DNA of 39,733 bases from Alphaproteobacteria bacterium (GTDB lineage: Bacteria; Pseudomonadota; Alphaproteobacteria; Bin95), in contig JAJDYL010000119.1 in assembly GCA_022825195.1 (NCBI GenBank), positions 1 to 39,733 of the forward strand, in the 5' to 3' direction. This document shows, one piece after another, positions 19,190-26,901 of the stretch. Below the pieces are notes generated by a model that searched no databases, was not told the origin of the DNA, and saw nothing but the letters and a program-made list of their open reading frames with translations. A program made the translations under genes and the position numbers. Each line of letters starts with the position of its first letter. Position 1 is the stretch's first letter.

Positions 19190-19915
19190 TCAGTGCATGT
19201 TTGTCGGCAGGGTCCTCGGATCCGGACAACCGACAACAGCCAATAAGGTCTTGTGAAATTCAACTAAGCAATACAATGGTGGATCAGAACCCATCCATCC
19301 CCTTGCAAAAAGATATGAAAAAACCCCAGCTTGCACGACTTCCCATTTCTTCCTACGAATTCCCGGCCAATAGTACATTGCTGCAATCAATGGCTGCGGC
19401 ATCGGATCGTTTTGATGGTAAATTCCAATGGGGTAAAATAACTCCTGACTTGTACACTGCCGATAACGCCTGATAAACAAACCATACGCTATTTTTCTGA
19501 CAATCTTCGCCATTCGTTCAAGTTCCGGACGAAGCGTCACTGAGCCTCCCTCTTCAACTACCAACTGCCCTGCTATTCTATCGTCGAGCGCGGCTGATCT
19601 GTTAAGAGCACGGTCGACAACACCGCCTTCTTCCACTTTAGACAAGAGGGTTGGACAAAATCCGACCTGCGCCAACGCGACGAGGAAATATTCTTCATCC
19701 AGCGAGAAATTCGCATTGCATCGTCGGCAGCTCGGTACGGTCAACAGGTTTTTCGGATATGGCTTTTCCAACAGGCATTTGGGAGGTACGTGGTCCCTGG
19801 CTTCCGCCCGGCTTCTACAATACACGCACTGAGTATCATGGGCTAAGCGGTCGGGCCGCTTCTTTCCTTTGCTAAGCTTCCCGAAGGGAAATTCTTGTTG
19901 ATACGATTTGTTCAT
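19190..19915 (-). CDS. HNH-type zinc-binding putative endonuclease
   Basis: A ~241-residue protein with an HNH-like treble-clef core near the N-terminus: CVYCRSRAEARDHVPPKCL then PSCRRCNANFSLDEE, giving two Cys pairs, the DH pair and a downstream Asn. The ~140 residues after it have no recognised domain. I chose ATG 19915 (MNKSYQQEFPF); the frame remains open to ATG 19987, and neither start has a strong ribosome site. The gene is more AT-rich than the upstream operon, and it converges on the AIPR gene, so it belongs to a separate transcription unit. Nuclease activity is inferred from the motif; it may be a stand-alone defence or mobile-element protein. Confidence 0.7.
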   Translation of the reverse strand: MNKSYQQEFPFGKLSKGKKRPDRLAHDTQCVYCRSRAEARDHVPPKCLLEKPYPKNLLTVPSCRRCNANFSLDEEYFLVALAQVGFCPTLLSKVEEGGVVDRALNRSAALDDRIAGQLVVEEGGSVTLRPELERMAKIVRKIAYGLFIRRYRQCTSQELFYPIGIYHQNDPMPQPLIAAMYYWPGIRRKKWEVVQAGVFSYLFARGWMGSDPPLYCLVEFHKTLLAVVGCPDPRTLPTNMH

Positions 19916-20045
19916 CGCATGGTCTGCTTGAAAGATGTCGCCACGAACAACAGCAAAGAAATTTCCCGCCTCGTGCCAAATGCTCATGCCATCAAACTGA
20001 GTCGTCTGCCACCCGATGAACTAGCTGCAGCTTCTTCCCCTAGCG

Positions 20046-20600
20046 CAATGTTTCTGCCAGTCACGCTCCCTGGCGCGCGCCGTTGTCGGCGTTTCGCCGC
20101 CAGCGCCATATTCCACCGTGATTTCCCCCGACCGCCTTGAGGCGGTCGACGCAGCCCCGTCATCGTACCGCAGACCGGGCGGGGTCAATCTTCCGGGCGC
20201 CGCTGTCCGCCTGTGGCGTCTAACCGTCCATCACTCCGTCTTGGGCCGGCCGCGCTGCGTGGCGGTGATAACATGTTGGACGGCCTGCCGCGAGAGCCGG
20301 AATTCCCGCGCGATGACCGCCGGCTTGAGGTCGGCCTCCCAGGCGGCCAGGATCGGCCGTTCCTGCCCCGGCGTGACGGCGCTGGCCCGGTCCGACGCCC
20401 CGGCCGTCTTCGAGCGGCCTTTTGCGGCGCCGGACGGTTCCGCCTGCCGGTTTGCTCCCGGGGAATCTTGCGGCACATCGCGTCCGCGCCGCCGGGCTTC
20501 CCCGATCGCCGCCTCCAACAGCCTGTCCAGGCTGTCGTCGTCCAGCAGGCGGAGCGACCGGCCGAGGTCAGCAGGCAGGGCGAAGTCCGACTTCGTGGCG
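20046..20600. repeat. left copy of ~555-bp imperfect direct repeat
   Basis: This segment aligns, in the same orientation, with 25262-25815. Both begin at CAATGTTTCTGCCAG and share long matching blocks such as GCGGTGATAACATGTTGGAC and GAGCCGGAATTCCCGCGCGA. Differences are spread through the alignment, so the copies are diverged paralogues and not a recent duplication. The two copies bracket the HTH-gene remnant, the MoxR fragment and the two-ATPase cassette. Confidence 0.8.
20231..20600 (-). pseudogene. 5'-truncated helix-turn-helix gene (left repeat copy)
   Basis: The frame matches the intact gene at 25445-25882 from LPADLGRSLRLLDDD through GEARRRGR to a C-terminal HTH (IAREFRLSRQAVQHVITATQ). 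The N-terminal ~35 residues and the start codon found in the intact copy are missing: upstream of ~20600 the sequence changes to unrelated DNA. The first usable codon inside is TTG 20518, which would give a 95-residue HTH fragment. It is probably a relic created when the region was rearranged, though a short DNA-binding product cannot be excluded. Confidence 0.6.
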
Positions 20601-20639
20601 GGTTGAGCGGAAACCCCAGAACCAATCCATGGGTTCCCG

Positions 20640-20875
20640 AGACCATCTCCGCCAACTACACACTACGCCCGAGCGAACTCGCCGAGGTTCTCGCCCTGCT
20701 GGTCGAGGCCCGCCAGCCGATCATGGTCTGGGGGCCGCCCGACGCCGCCAAATCGATGATTGCCCGGCAGGTCGCCGCGCGACCGCCAGCTGGCGGTATG
20801 TCGACGTCCGCGCGCTGCTGCTCGATCCCGTCGACCTGCGCGGCATATTCCACCGGCCGATGATCTGGAGAGTGG
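20640..20875 (+). pseudogene. fragment of MoxR-like AAA+ ATPase
   Basis: The frame reading LRPSELAEVLALLVEARQ, then PIMVWGPPDAAKSMIARQV, is the start of a MoxR-type AAA+ ATPase, but the Walker A Gly before AAKS is Asp. About 60 bp later the homology continues only in another frame (WRYVDVRALLLDPVDLRGI), so at least one frameshift is present. The similarity ends abruptly near 20870, about 110 bp before the two-ATPase cassette. The gene was evidently cut by insertion or recombination at this point. Confidence 0.65.
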
Positions 20876-20906
20876 GAATTTGACAGGCGAGTCAATTTCG
20901 GAATAG

Positions 20907-20944
20907 TTTCATTGCCAATTTTTTCATTGCCAAATCTGCCATTG
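20907..20944. promoter_or_regulatory. 15-bp-period direct repeats upstream of ATPase pair
   Basis: The 12-mer TTTCATTGCCAA occurs at 20907-20918 and 20922-20933, with a partial third unit (GCCATTG) at 20938-20944. The repeats end about 37 bp before the ATG at 20982, in an AT-rich stretch that probably also contains the promoter. This suits an operator for a repressor or activator of the two-gene cassette. Confidence 0.45.
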
Positions 20945-20981
20945 TCGTGTCTAAGGGAGTCGAGCTTATCAAGGTGCACAT

Positions 20982-22178
20982 ATGCGGAACATAATCGGCC
21001 AAGCCGTTGTTGGCGATGATCTATACGGTCGCGAATACGAACTCACTCGTCTTCGTGAAATGCTTCTGCACGGGGAGCATATTCTGATGCTTGCTCCTAG
21101 GAGGGTGGGCAAGTCGAGCCTGATGCGCGAACTTGAGCGCGAGCCCCCGAAAGACTGGACTGTGATCTACGTCAATGTCGAAGGAGGTAATAGCCCTACC
21201 GACTGCATTGCTGCGATTCTCGCCGAGTTCGCATCAATTCCTCAATACAGGACCCTCTTCGATGCGGCTCCCTTCTCCGGTGCAGTCAGGGACGTCTTCG
21301 AACGCTTTCGGTCCACTACAATCGACATTGACGTGCTCCGTATAGAACTGCGAAGTGCAATCGGGCGAGACTGGGATTCCGCGGCAGCCCGCCTCCAATC
21401 ACGTCTCATGAAGGTACCCACCGCACAAAATCGTCTTCTTGTAATCATCGATGAGTTGCCCCTCCTCATCTCCCGAATGCTGCATACCGCTCCTGGCAAG
21501 AACGACGCTGATCTATTTCTGTCGCGCCTCCGGCAATGGCGCCAAACCCCTGAACTCCACGGCATGTTTTGCATGCTCGTAGGCGGATCCATAGGTCTTG
21601 AAGCCGTTTTGCGGAAGGTCGGGTTATCGGGATCTATCAATGACTTGGCTCCATTCCGAGTAGACTCCTGGCATACGGATACGGCGACTACGTTCCTGAC
21701 TGAGCTCGGATCCCACTATGGATTCCATCTGGATGACACCACCATTTCCCAGATACTGACGCTGCTCCGGGATCCTGTTCCCTATCATGTGCAACTATTC
21801 TTCGCAGCTCTTCGTGACTACTGTAAAGGCGATGCATCTTTGGCAACCGAAGACGCTGTTTACCATTGTTTCACCGAGCGACTAGCGGGTCCCAGCGGTA
21901 CTCCGCATCTCGACCACTATGCGACTCGTCTGGAAACCGCACTTACCGAACGGGAATACACGATAGCGAAGTCCATCTTGGATCAGGTATCAAAGTTCAA
22001 ACACGGAGTTCCCTTAGAACGGTCTGTCCTATCGTCGCAATATACTGTGGGTGAGAGAAATTCTGTTCTCAGAGATTTGGAGGGAGACGGCTACCTAACT
22101 CGGGACAGCAATAATTTACTATTTCGATCTAATCTTCTGAGGACTTGGTGGAAGACTCGCCAATCGACGGGAACATAG
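20982..22178 (+). CDS. P-loop ATPase (archaeal-ATPase/STAND-like), first gene of two-ATPase cassette
   Basis: A 398-residue ATPase resembling the archaeal-type ATP-binding proteins of the STAND class. It begins with a short lead-in (LYGREYELTRLREMLLHG) typical of these proteins, then Walker A APRRVGKSS at ~38-46 and Walker B LLVIIDELPLL at ~152-162. The last ~80 residues look like a winged-helix domain (KHGVPLERSVLSSQYT, VLRDLEGDGYLTRD). No transmembrane or effector domain is visible. AAGGTG sits 6 bp before the ATG. The gene is followed after a single base by a second, larger ATPase, so the two are one operon, and codon use is more AT-rich than in the flanking genes. I do not recognise a specific family name. 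Confidence 0.85.
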   Translation: MRNIIGQAVVGDDLYGREYELTRLREMLLHGEHILMLAPRRVGKSSLMRELEREPPKDWTVIYVNVEGGNSPTDCIAAILAEFASIPQYRTLFDAAPFSGAVRDVFERFRSTTIDIDVLRIELRSAIGRDWDSAAARLQSRLMKVPTAQNRLLVIIDELPLLISRMLHTAPGKNDADLFLSRLRQWRQTPELHGMFCMLVGGSIGLEAVLRKVGLSGSINDLAPFRVDSWHTDTATTFLTELGSHYGFHLDDTTISQILTLLRDPVPYHVQLFFAALRDYCKGDASLATEDAVYHCFTERLAGPSGTPHLDHYATRLETALTEREYTIAKSILDQVSKFKHGVPLERSVLSSQYTVGERNSVLRDLEGDGYLTRDSNNLLFRSNLLRTWWKTRQSTGT

Positions 22179-22179
22179 C

Positions 22180-25119
22180 ATGACACGTCGGCGTCTATAT
22201 AACCCCGCACAGCTGACCTTAGGGGAATTGAAGGAATCATTCATCGCAAGGTATGATACTCTTAACGAAATGCTGCGAGTGATGAATGAACAAGAAGACG
22301 GACTTCCCTGCCAGCACATGCTACTTATTGGACCCAGAGGCATGGGAAAAACGACTCTAGGCTTGCGTTTCCTGTGTGCTGTTGGAGAAACCCCGGGGCT
22401 TTTCGAAAAATGGCAAGCGGTTTCCTTTCATGAAGAGAGTTATGGAATAGGCGGCTTGGCAGATTTTTGGACTGCAGCACTGCACCACTTGGCACGTGCT
22501 ACAGATGATAGGCAATGGGCTCAGAAAGCCGACGCTCTAGTCGAGGATGAACAAGATTCTCGGCGTCTTGCAGCATATGCACGGTCCGCTCTCATGGACT
22601 ATTGCCGAACTAATGGAAAGCGGTTGGTGCTATTCGTAGAGAACATTGACATAATTTTCGACCAATTCCATGACGAAAGGGACATTCACGCCCTGCGCGC
22701 CAGCTTGATGGAGCGTTCTGAGATCGTCCTGGTTGGATCAGCAAACACCGTTTTTGGCGGCATCCGGAGTCACGGAGAACCGTTCTATGAGTTTTTTCGC
22801 CTCTTTATTCTCCAAGGGCTTTCTGCCGAAGAAACCTCCAAATTGCTGACTGCGTTGGCCGGGAGTGAAGACAAAGCGCATCTACCTCGAACACTAGGGG
22901 ACGCGCATGGACGTCTAGAGGCGATACGGCGAATGACTGGAGGAAACCCGCGGTTGTTGGTACTGGCATGTCAAATATTGAATGAGTCTCCACTCGGTGA
23001 AGCGTTCGAGGTCCTGGAGCGGCTTGTCGACGAACAGACGCCTTACTTCAAGGCTAGAATCGAAGAGCTCCCTCACCAAGCACGTAGAGTATTCCATTGC
23101 CTAGCTGAGGGATGGCAGCCGATGTTGGCAAGAGAGGTCGCTCAAAAGGCCAAGTTGGCTTCGTCGCATGCAAGTGCACAGCTCCGGCAATTGGAGGCGA
23201 GGGGTTACATAAGGTCTCTAAGGAGCGTTGAGAATAGGAAGAATCGTTACGAAGTCGCGGATCGCTTTTACAATATGTACTTTCTTCTTCGTTTTTCCCG
23301 GGGCGGTAGGAGAAGGCTTGAGCGCCTAATGTCCTTTCTTCAAGACCTATTTGGCCGAGAAGCTATGCGGACGGTGTATCGCATGACACTGACGGCGCTG
23401 AGTGACCGCCAGCTGCCTGCGGAGGAGGCGAGTGACTGGCTGAGCGTTCTCACCAGCCGCATTGCCGAGGACGATGAATTTGATCAGCGGGAGCAGTGGA
23501 GACATAGTGCTATTGAACTAGCGGAGCGACTGATTGGGCCTGATGCAGAAGTTATTCGGGAAATTTACAATATCGGATGGGTTCAGCACGGCCACGCTCT
23601 GTATGTAAGCAAACAATTCGATGGGGCAGTAGCGGCATACCGGAAGGCCACTGAGGAGTTTCGGCAAAATCCTGTGGCTTGGACGGGATTGGGCAAGGCG
23701 CTTGTAAAGATTCAGGAATACGAAGAGGCTATTAGCGCGCTGGAGCGAGTTCCGGAGATAGTAAGTTTTAGCGAAACAGCCGAGGCACGCTACATTGTAG
23801 CTTTGGCACTATCAAGTCAAGCAGATGCGCTGCTACAATTGGAGCGCCGGGAAGAAGCTATTGCTGTATTTGGCAAGGTGGAAGGATATGTTTCCACGGA
23901 TGATCCAGTGCAATTGCGTGAGGGCCTAATGTCAACGGCGCTGATGCAAGGCTTGACGCTATCGGATTTGGGCAAGAAAACCGAGGCGATTTCGGTTTGG
24001 AGCCGGCGTGTAGAATATGTGAATACCGACGACCTACCTAGCATGCGACGAGCCGCAGCTCTCATGCTATGGAATAGTGGAGTGGCGTTCTGGGAGTTGG
24101 AGATGTATGACGAGGCGGTTGTCGCGTGGCGACAAACATGCAAGTATATTCGACCGGAGGATTCAGAACATGAGAGGAAGATAGTGGTAAATGCGCTGGA
24201 TGACTGTGCTCGACGGCTGATAGAGACCCAGCGGGGAGAGGAGGCGTTATGGTGCCAGCAGAAGATACGGGAGTTTGTGCGCAGGGACGACCCATTGGAG
24301 CTTCGCCAGATAGCCGTGGCAGCGATCAGTGCCGGGGGGTTTTTTCTACTTGAGCTGAGGCGGAATCACGAAGCCATCGAAACTTGGGGAGAGATTCAAG
24401 ACCTTTTGCAGTCAAGCGATCCGATAGAGGTTCGTCACGCGTATGCGGCAGCGCTTGGTGGAATGGGGCACGCATTGGCGGGTGTAAACAGATTTCAGGA
24501 CGCGATGGTGGCGTGGGAGAGGGTGGCCGATTGTGTCAGTCAAGAAGATCCCTTGGAAGCAAGGATGCTTATTGCAGGTGGACTAGCGACGGAGGGAGAA
24601 TCGTTAGTTCATTCAAAGAAGTTTGCAGAGGCGGAAGCTGTATGTAGAAACGCCACCCGGATCGCAAAGGAACGGGGAGAGGCATGGCACTATCTCGCGG
24701 TAGCAATTTTCTTATCTGGAGACACTGATCGCTTGAGCGTAGCAGAAGAAAGTGCCCGGATCGCGGCAAGGCGATCACCGGAAGATCCTGTGACTAGCCA
24801 TATCCTGTCTGACATTTTGGCTTGCCGTGGAGAATGGGCGGAGGCGTTAATCTGGTTGAATAGTGCAATGCGATTGGGAAAGGAAGATTTACATAAGGGA
24901 GAATGGAGCAGCTTGATTGAGTCATTGATTTCGGCGGTCGCAGCGAACCAAGGCCATAAAGTAAAGTATATGATGGAGCAAATCGGTGTGACCGATGTAA
25001 TGGAACCTCTGTGGTATGCCGTTAGGGCTGACTTGGGAGAAGAGCTTGAACCGCTTCCGGCGGAGATCGCGGATAGCATTGCGGATATTCTAGAAGAGTT
25101 TTCTCGGCGACGACGTTGA
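22180..25119 (+). CDS. P-loop ATPase with long TPR-like C-terminus, second gene of cassette
   Basis: A 979-residue protein. The NTPase region has Walker A IGPRGMGKTT at ~50-59 and Walker B RLVLFVENIDII at ~148-159, then RMTGGNPRLLVLACQ, typical of STAND/archaeal-ATPase sensor regions. A winged-helix-like segment lies at ~300-365 (AREVAQKAKLASSHASAQLR, QLEARGYIRSL). From ~465 to the end, degenerate 34-44-residue helical repeats follow (AVAAYRKATEEFRQNP, EEAISALERV, EEAIAVFGKV, DEAVVAWRQT), reading as TPR repeats: a likely sensor or scaffold. The start is 1 bp after the first ATPase stop. No nuclease, protease or pore domain is evident, so the output of the pair is unknown. Confidence 0.85.
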   Translation: MTRRRLYNPAQLTLGELKESFIARYDTLNEMLRVMNEQEDGLPCQHMLLIGPRGMGKTTLGLRFLCAVGETPGLFEKWQAVSFHEESYGIGGLADFWTAALHHLARATDDRQWAQKADALVEDEQDSRRLAAYARSALMDYCRTNGKRLVLFVENIDIIFDQFHDERDIHALRASLMERSEIVLVGSANTVFGGIRSHGEPFYEFFRLFILQGLSAEETSKLLTALAGSEDKAHLPRTLGDAHGRLEAIRRMTGGNPRLLVLACQILNESPLGEAFEVLERLVDEQTPYFKARIEELPHQARRVFHCLAEGWQPMLAREVAQKAKLASSHASAQLRQLEARGYIRSLRSVENRKNRYEVADRFYNMYFLLRFSRGGRRRLERLMSFLQDLFGREAMRTVYRMTLTALSDRQLPAEEASDWLSVLTSRIAEDDEFDQREQWRHSAIELAERLIGPDAEVIREIYNIGWVQHGHALYVSKQFDGAVAAYRKATEEFRQNPVAWTGLGKALVKIQEYEEAISALERVPEIVSFSETAEARYIVALALSSQADALLQLERREEAIAVFGKVEGYVSTDDPVQLREGLMSTALMQGLTLSDLGKKTEAISVWSRRVEYVNTDDLPSMRRAAALMLWNSGVAFWELEMYDEAVVAWRQTCKYIRPEDSEHERKIVVNALDDCARRLIETQRGEEALWCQQKIREFVRRDDPLELRQIAVAAISAGGFFLLELRRNHEAIETWGEIQDLLQSSDPIEVRHAYAAALGGMGHALAGVNRFQDAMVAWERVADCVSQEDPLEARMLIAGGLATEGESLVHSKKFAEAEAVCRNATRIAKERGEAWHYLAVAIFLSGDTDRLSVAEESARIAARRSPEDPVTSHILSDILACRGEWAEALIWLNSAMRLGKEDLHKGEWSSLIESLISAVAANQGHKVKYMMEQIGVTDVMEPLWYAVRADLGEELEPLPAEIADSIADILEEFSRRRR

Positions 25120-25444
25120 GGGTGTAAGGTTAATTTGCGGTGCAACTGAGGCACTCGGCATTTGGCCTTTCGAATCTGCGAAGTTCTACGGGTAGGCTGG
25201 GGTAAGTTGGCGGAGGTCTTCTATTTTGTTGCGCGGTGTTCAGAGACGTCTTGTGCCCAATGTCAATGTTTCTGCCAGACATGCTCCGCAGCGTACCGCG
25301 ATGTCGCCGTTTCGGCGCCAACGCCATGTTCCGCCGAGTGTTCCCGCTATCGCCCTGCGATGGCCGCCGCGGCCCCGTCATCGAACCGCAACCGGTCGGG
25401 ATCGATCTCCCGGGTTCCGCTGTCCGCCTGTGGCGCCGAACCAT
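25120..25444. other. gene-free stretch: cassette tail and 3' part of right repeat
   Basis: The first ~140 bp after the ATPase gene are moderately AT-rich with no clear gene or hairpin terminator. From 25262 onward the sequence is the right repeat copy, matching 20046-20230 of the left copy. No ORF here is supported. Confidence 0.5.
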
Positions 25445-25815
25445 CTATCGCTCCGTCTCGCGCCTGCCGCGCTGCGTAGCGGTGATAACATGTTGGACCG
25501 CCGCCCGCGAGAGCCGGAATTCCCGCGCGATGGCCGCCGGACCGAGCCCGGCCTCCCAGGCGGCCAGGATCAGCCGCTCCTGTCCCGGCGTGACGGCGCC
25601 TCCCCGGTCCGGCGTCCTGGCCGTCTTTGGGGAGCCTTTCGCGGGACCGGGTGGCTCCGCCTGCCGGCTATCGCCCGGCGAGGCTTGCGGCACGGCGCGT
25701 CCGCGCCGCCGGGCTTCGCCGATCGCCGCTTCCACCAGCCGGTCCAGGGCGTCGTCGTCGAGCAGGCGCAGCGACCGGCCGAGGTCGGCCGGCAGGGCGA
25801 GGCCCGGTTTCCCTG
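25262..25815. repeat. right copy of ~555-bp imperfect direct repeat
   Basis: Same-orientation partner of 20046-20600; both start at CAATGTTTCTGCCAG. Conservation includes non-coding sequence downstream of the HTH gene (25262-25444), so the repeat is larger than the gene alone. Beyond 25815 this copy continues into the N-terminal part of the intact HTH gene, which the left copy lacks. Confidence 0.8.
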
Positions 25816-25882
25816 ACGGGCGGGCGGAGTCCGGGGCCGGCGCCGGCCGTCGGCTCTTGCGGCTTCCCGGCTTTCCCGTCAT
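25445..25882 (-). CDS. small helix-turn-helix DNA-binding protein
   Basis: A 145-residue protein with a basic, proline-rich N-terminus, a middle segment LPADLGRSLRLLDDDALDRL followed by EAAIGEARRRGR, and a C-terminal HTH: TPGQERLILAAWEAGLGP then AAIAREFRLSRAAVQHVITA. ATG 25882 is chosen because GGAG lies seven bases upstream; the frame is open to 25921. It is divergent from the cold-shock gene and duplicated (truncated) at 20231-20600. The HTH resembles those of transposon-associated or plasmid proteins; a regulatory role is inferred only. Confidence 0.6.
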   Translation of the reverse strand: MTGKPGSRKSRRPAPAPDSARPSGKPGLALPADLGRSLRLLDDDALDRLVEAAIGEARRRGRAVPQASPGDSRQAEPPGPAKGSPKTARTPDRGGAVTPGQERLILAAWEAGLGPAAIAREFRLSRAAVQHVITATQRGRRETER

Positions 25883-25990
25883 CGCCCGTCTCCGTGCCCC
25901 GCGGCCCCGGCAGGCCTTCACCGTTTCCGGGGCGGGCGGTAGAAGGGGGTATCGATAAGCGCTTCCGCCATTCCGGGAAAGCCATTGGCA

Positions 25991-26836
25991 ATGACCGACA
26001 GGATTTCAGGATACCGCAGCGGCGCGCGCATTTCCGCCTCCGTCAGGCGCTACGATCCGGCAAATGGGTACGGCATCCTCGAACCGCTCGACGGTTCGCC
26101 CGGCATCCACTGCCGGGAGCCGGCGCTGGGCGCGGTCGGCCTCGAGACCCTGCTCGCCGGCGCCACGGTCGACTGCGAGATCGAGCAGGGCCCGCGCGGG
26201 GCCGAGGTCTCGCGGATTCTTGCCGTCGATTTCTCCACCGCGTCTCTCCGGCCGCAGCCGGCCGGCGAAGTGCGGAACGAGCGGCCCCGGCCCGCGGCGG
26301 CCGCTGCACCGGCAGTCTCCGGCTCCGGCCGCCGGGTCCGGGCCGCGGTCAAGTGGTTCCTGCCGACGAAGGGCTACGGCTTCCTGGCGCCCGAGGACGG
26401 CTCTCCCGACCTGTTCTGCCATGTCAGCGCGGTCGAGGCGTCCGGCCGGGACACGCTGCCCCACGGCGCCGTCGTGACCTGCGAGACCGTCCGGGGCGAC
26501 CGGGGGCCCCAGGTGTCGCGGATCCTCGCGGTCGAGGCGCCGCCCGCAGAACACCGCCCGGCATTCGGCAACCGGTCCTTCGACGACCCGTATCCGGCCC
26601 AGTACGACGATGCCGGGCCGCAAGCGGACATGGCGCTGGCCGGCACGGTCAAGTTCTACGACCCGGCGCGGGGCTTCGGCTTCGTCGTGCCGGACGACGG
26701 CGGCCGCGAGGTGTTCGTCCATGCCAGCGTGCTGCTGCGCTCCGGCCTGACCGACCTGATGCAGGGCCAGCGCGTCCTGGTCCGCGCCGAAAGCGTGCCG
26801 CGCGGGCTCCAGGCGACCGGGATAGAACCGATCTGA
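25991..26836 (+). CDS. triple cold-shock-domain protein
   Basis: A 281-residue protein with three consecutive cold-shock (OB-fold, single-stranded nucleic acid-binding) domains joined by low-complexity linkers. Domain 1 (~15-80) has a degenerate RNP1 (NGYGILEP) and lacks a normal RNP2. Domain 2 (~115-182) has VKWFLPTKGYGFLAPEDG and LFCHVS. Domain 3 (~215-281) is canonical: GTVKFYDPARGFGFVVPDDG, VFVHASVL. Most bacterial cold-shock proteins have one domain (~70 residues), some alphaproteobacterial ones two. I chose ATG 25991; a TTG two codons earlier is possible. It converges on the SWIM helicase gene. It probably binds RNA or ssDNA; no specific role can be assigned. Confidence 0.88.
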   Translation: MTDRISGYRSGARISASVRRYDPANGYGILEPLDGSPGIHCREPALGAVGLETLLAGATVDCEIEQGPRGAEVSRILAVDFSTASLRPQPAGEVRNERPRPAAAAAPAVSGSGRRVRAAVKWFLPTKGYGFLAPEDGSPDLFCHVSAVEASGRDTLPHGAVVTCETVRGDRGPQVSRILAVEAPPAEHRPAFGNRSFDDPYPAQYDDAGPQADMALAGTVKFYDPARGFGFVVPDDGGREVFVHASVLLRSGLTDLMQGQRVLVRAESVPRGLQATGIEPI

Positions 26837-26901
26837 GCCGAGCCCGCCCCGACGACAGGGCCCGGCCGGAACGAGGGCCATCGGCGGCCCGACGTGCCAG
26901 G

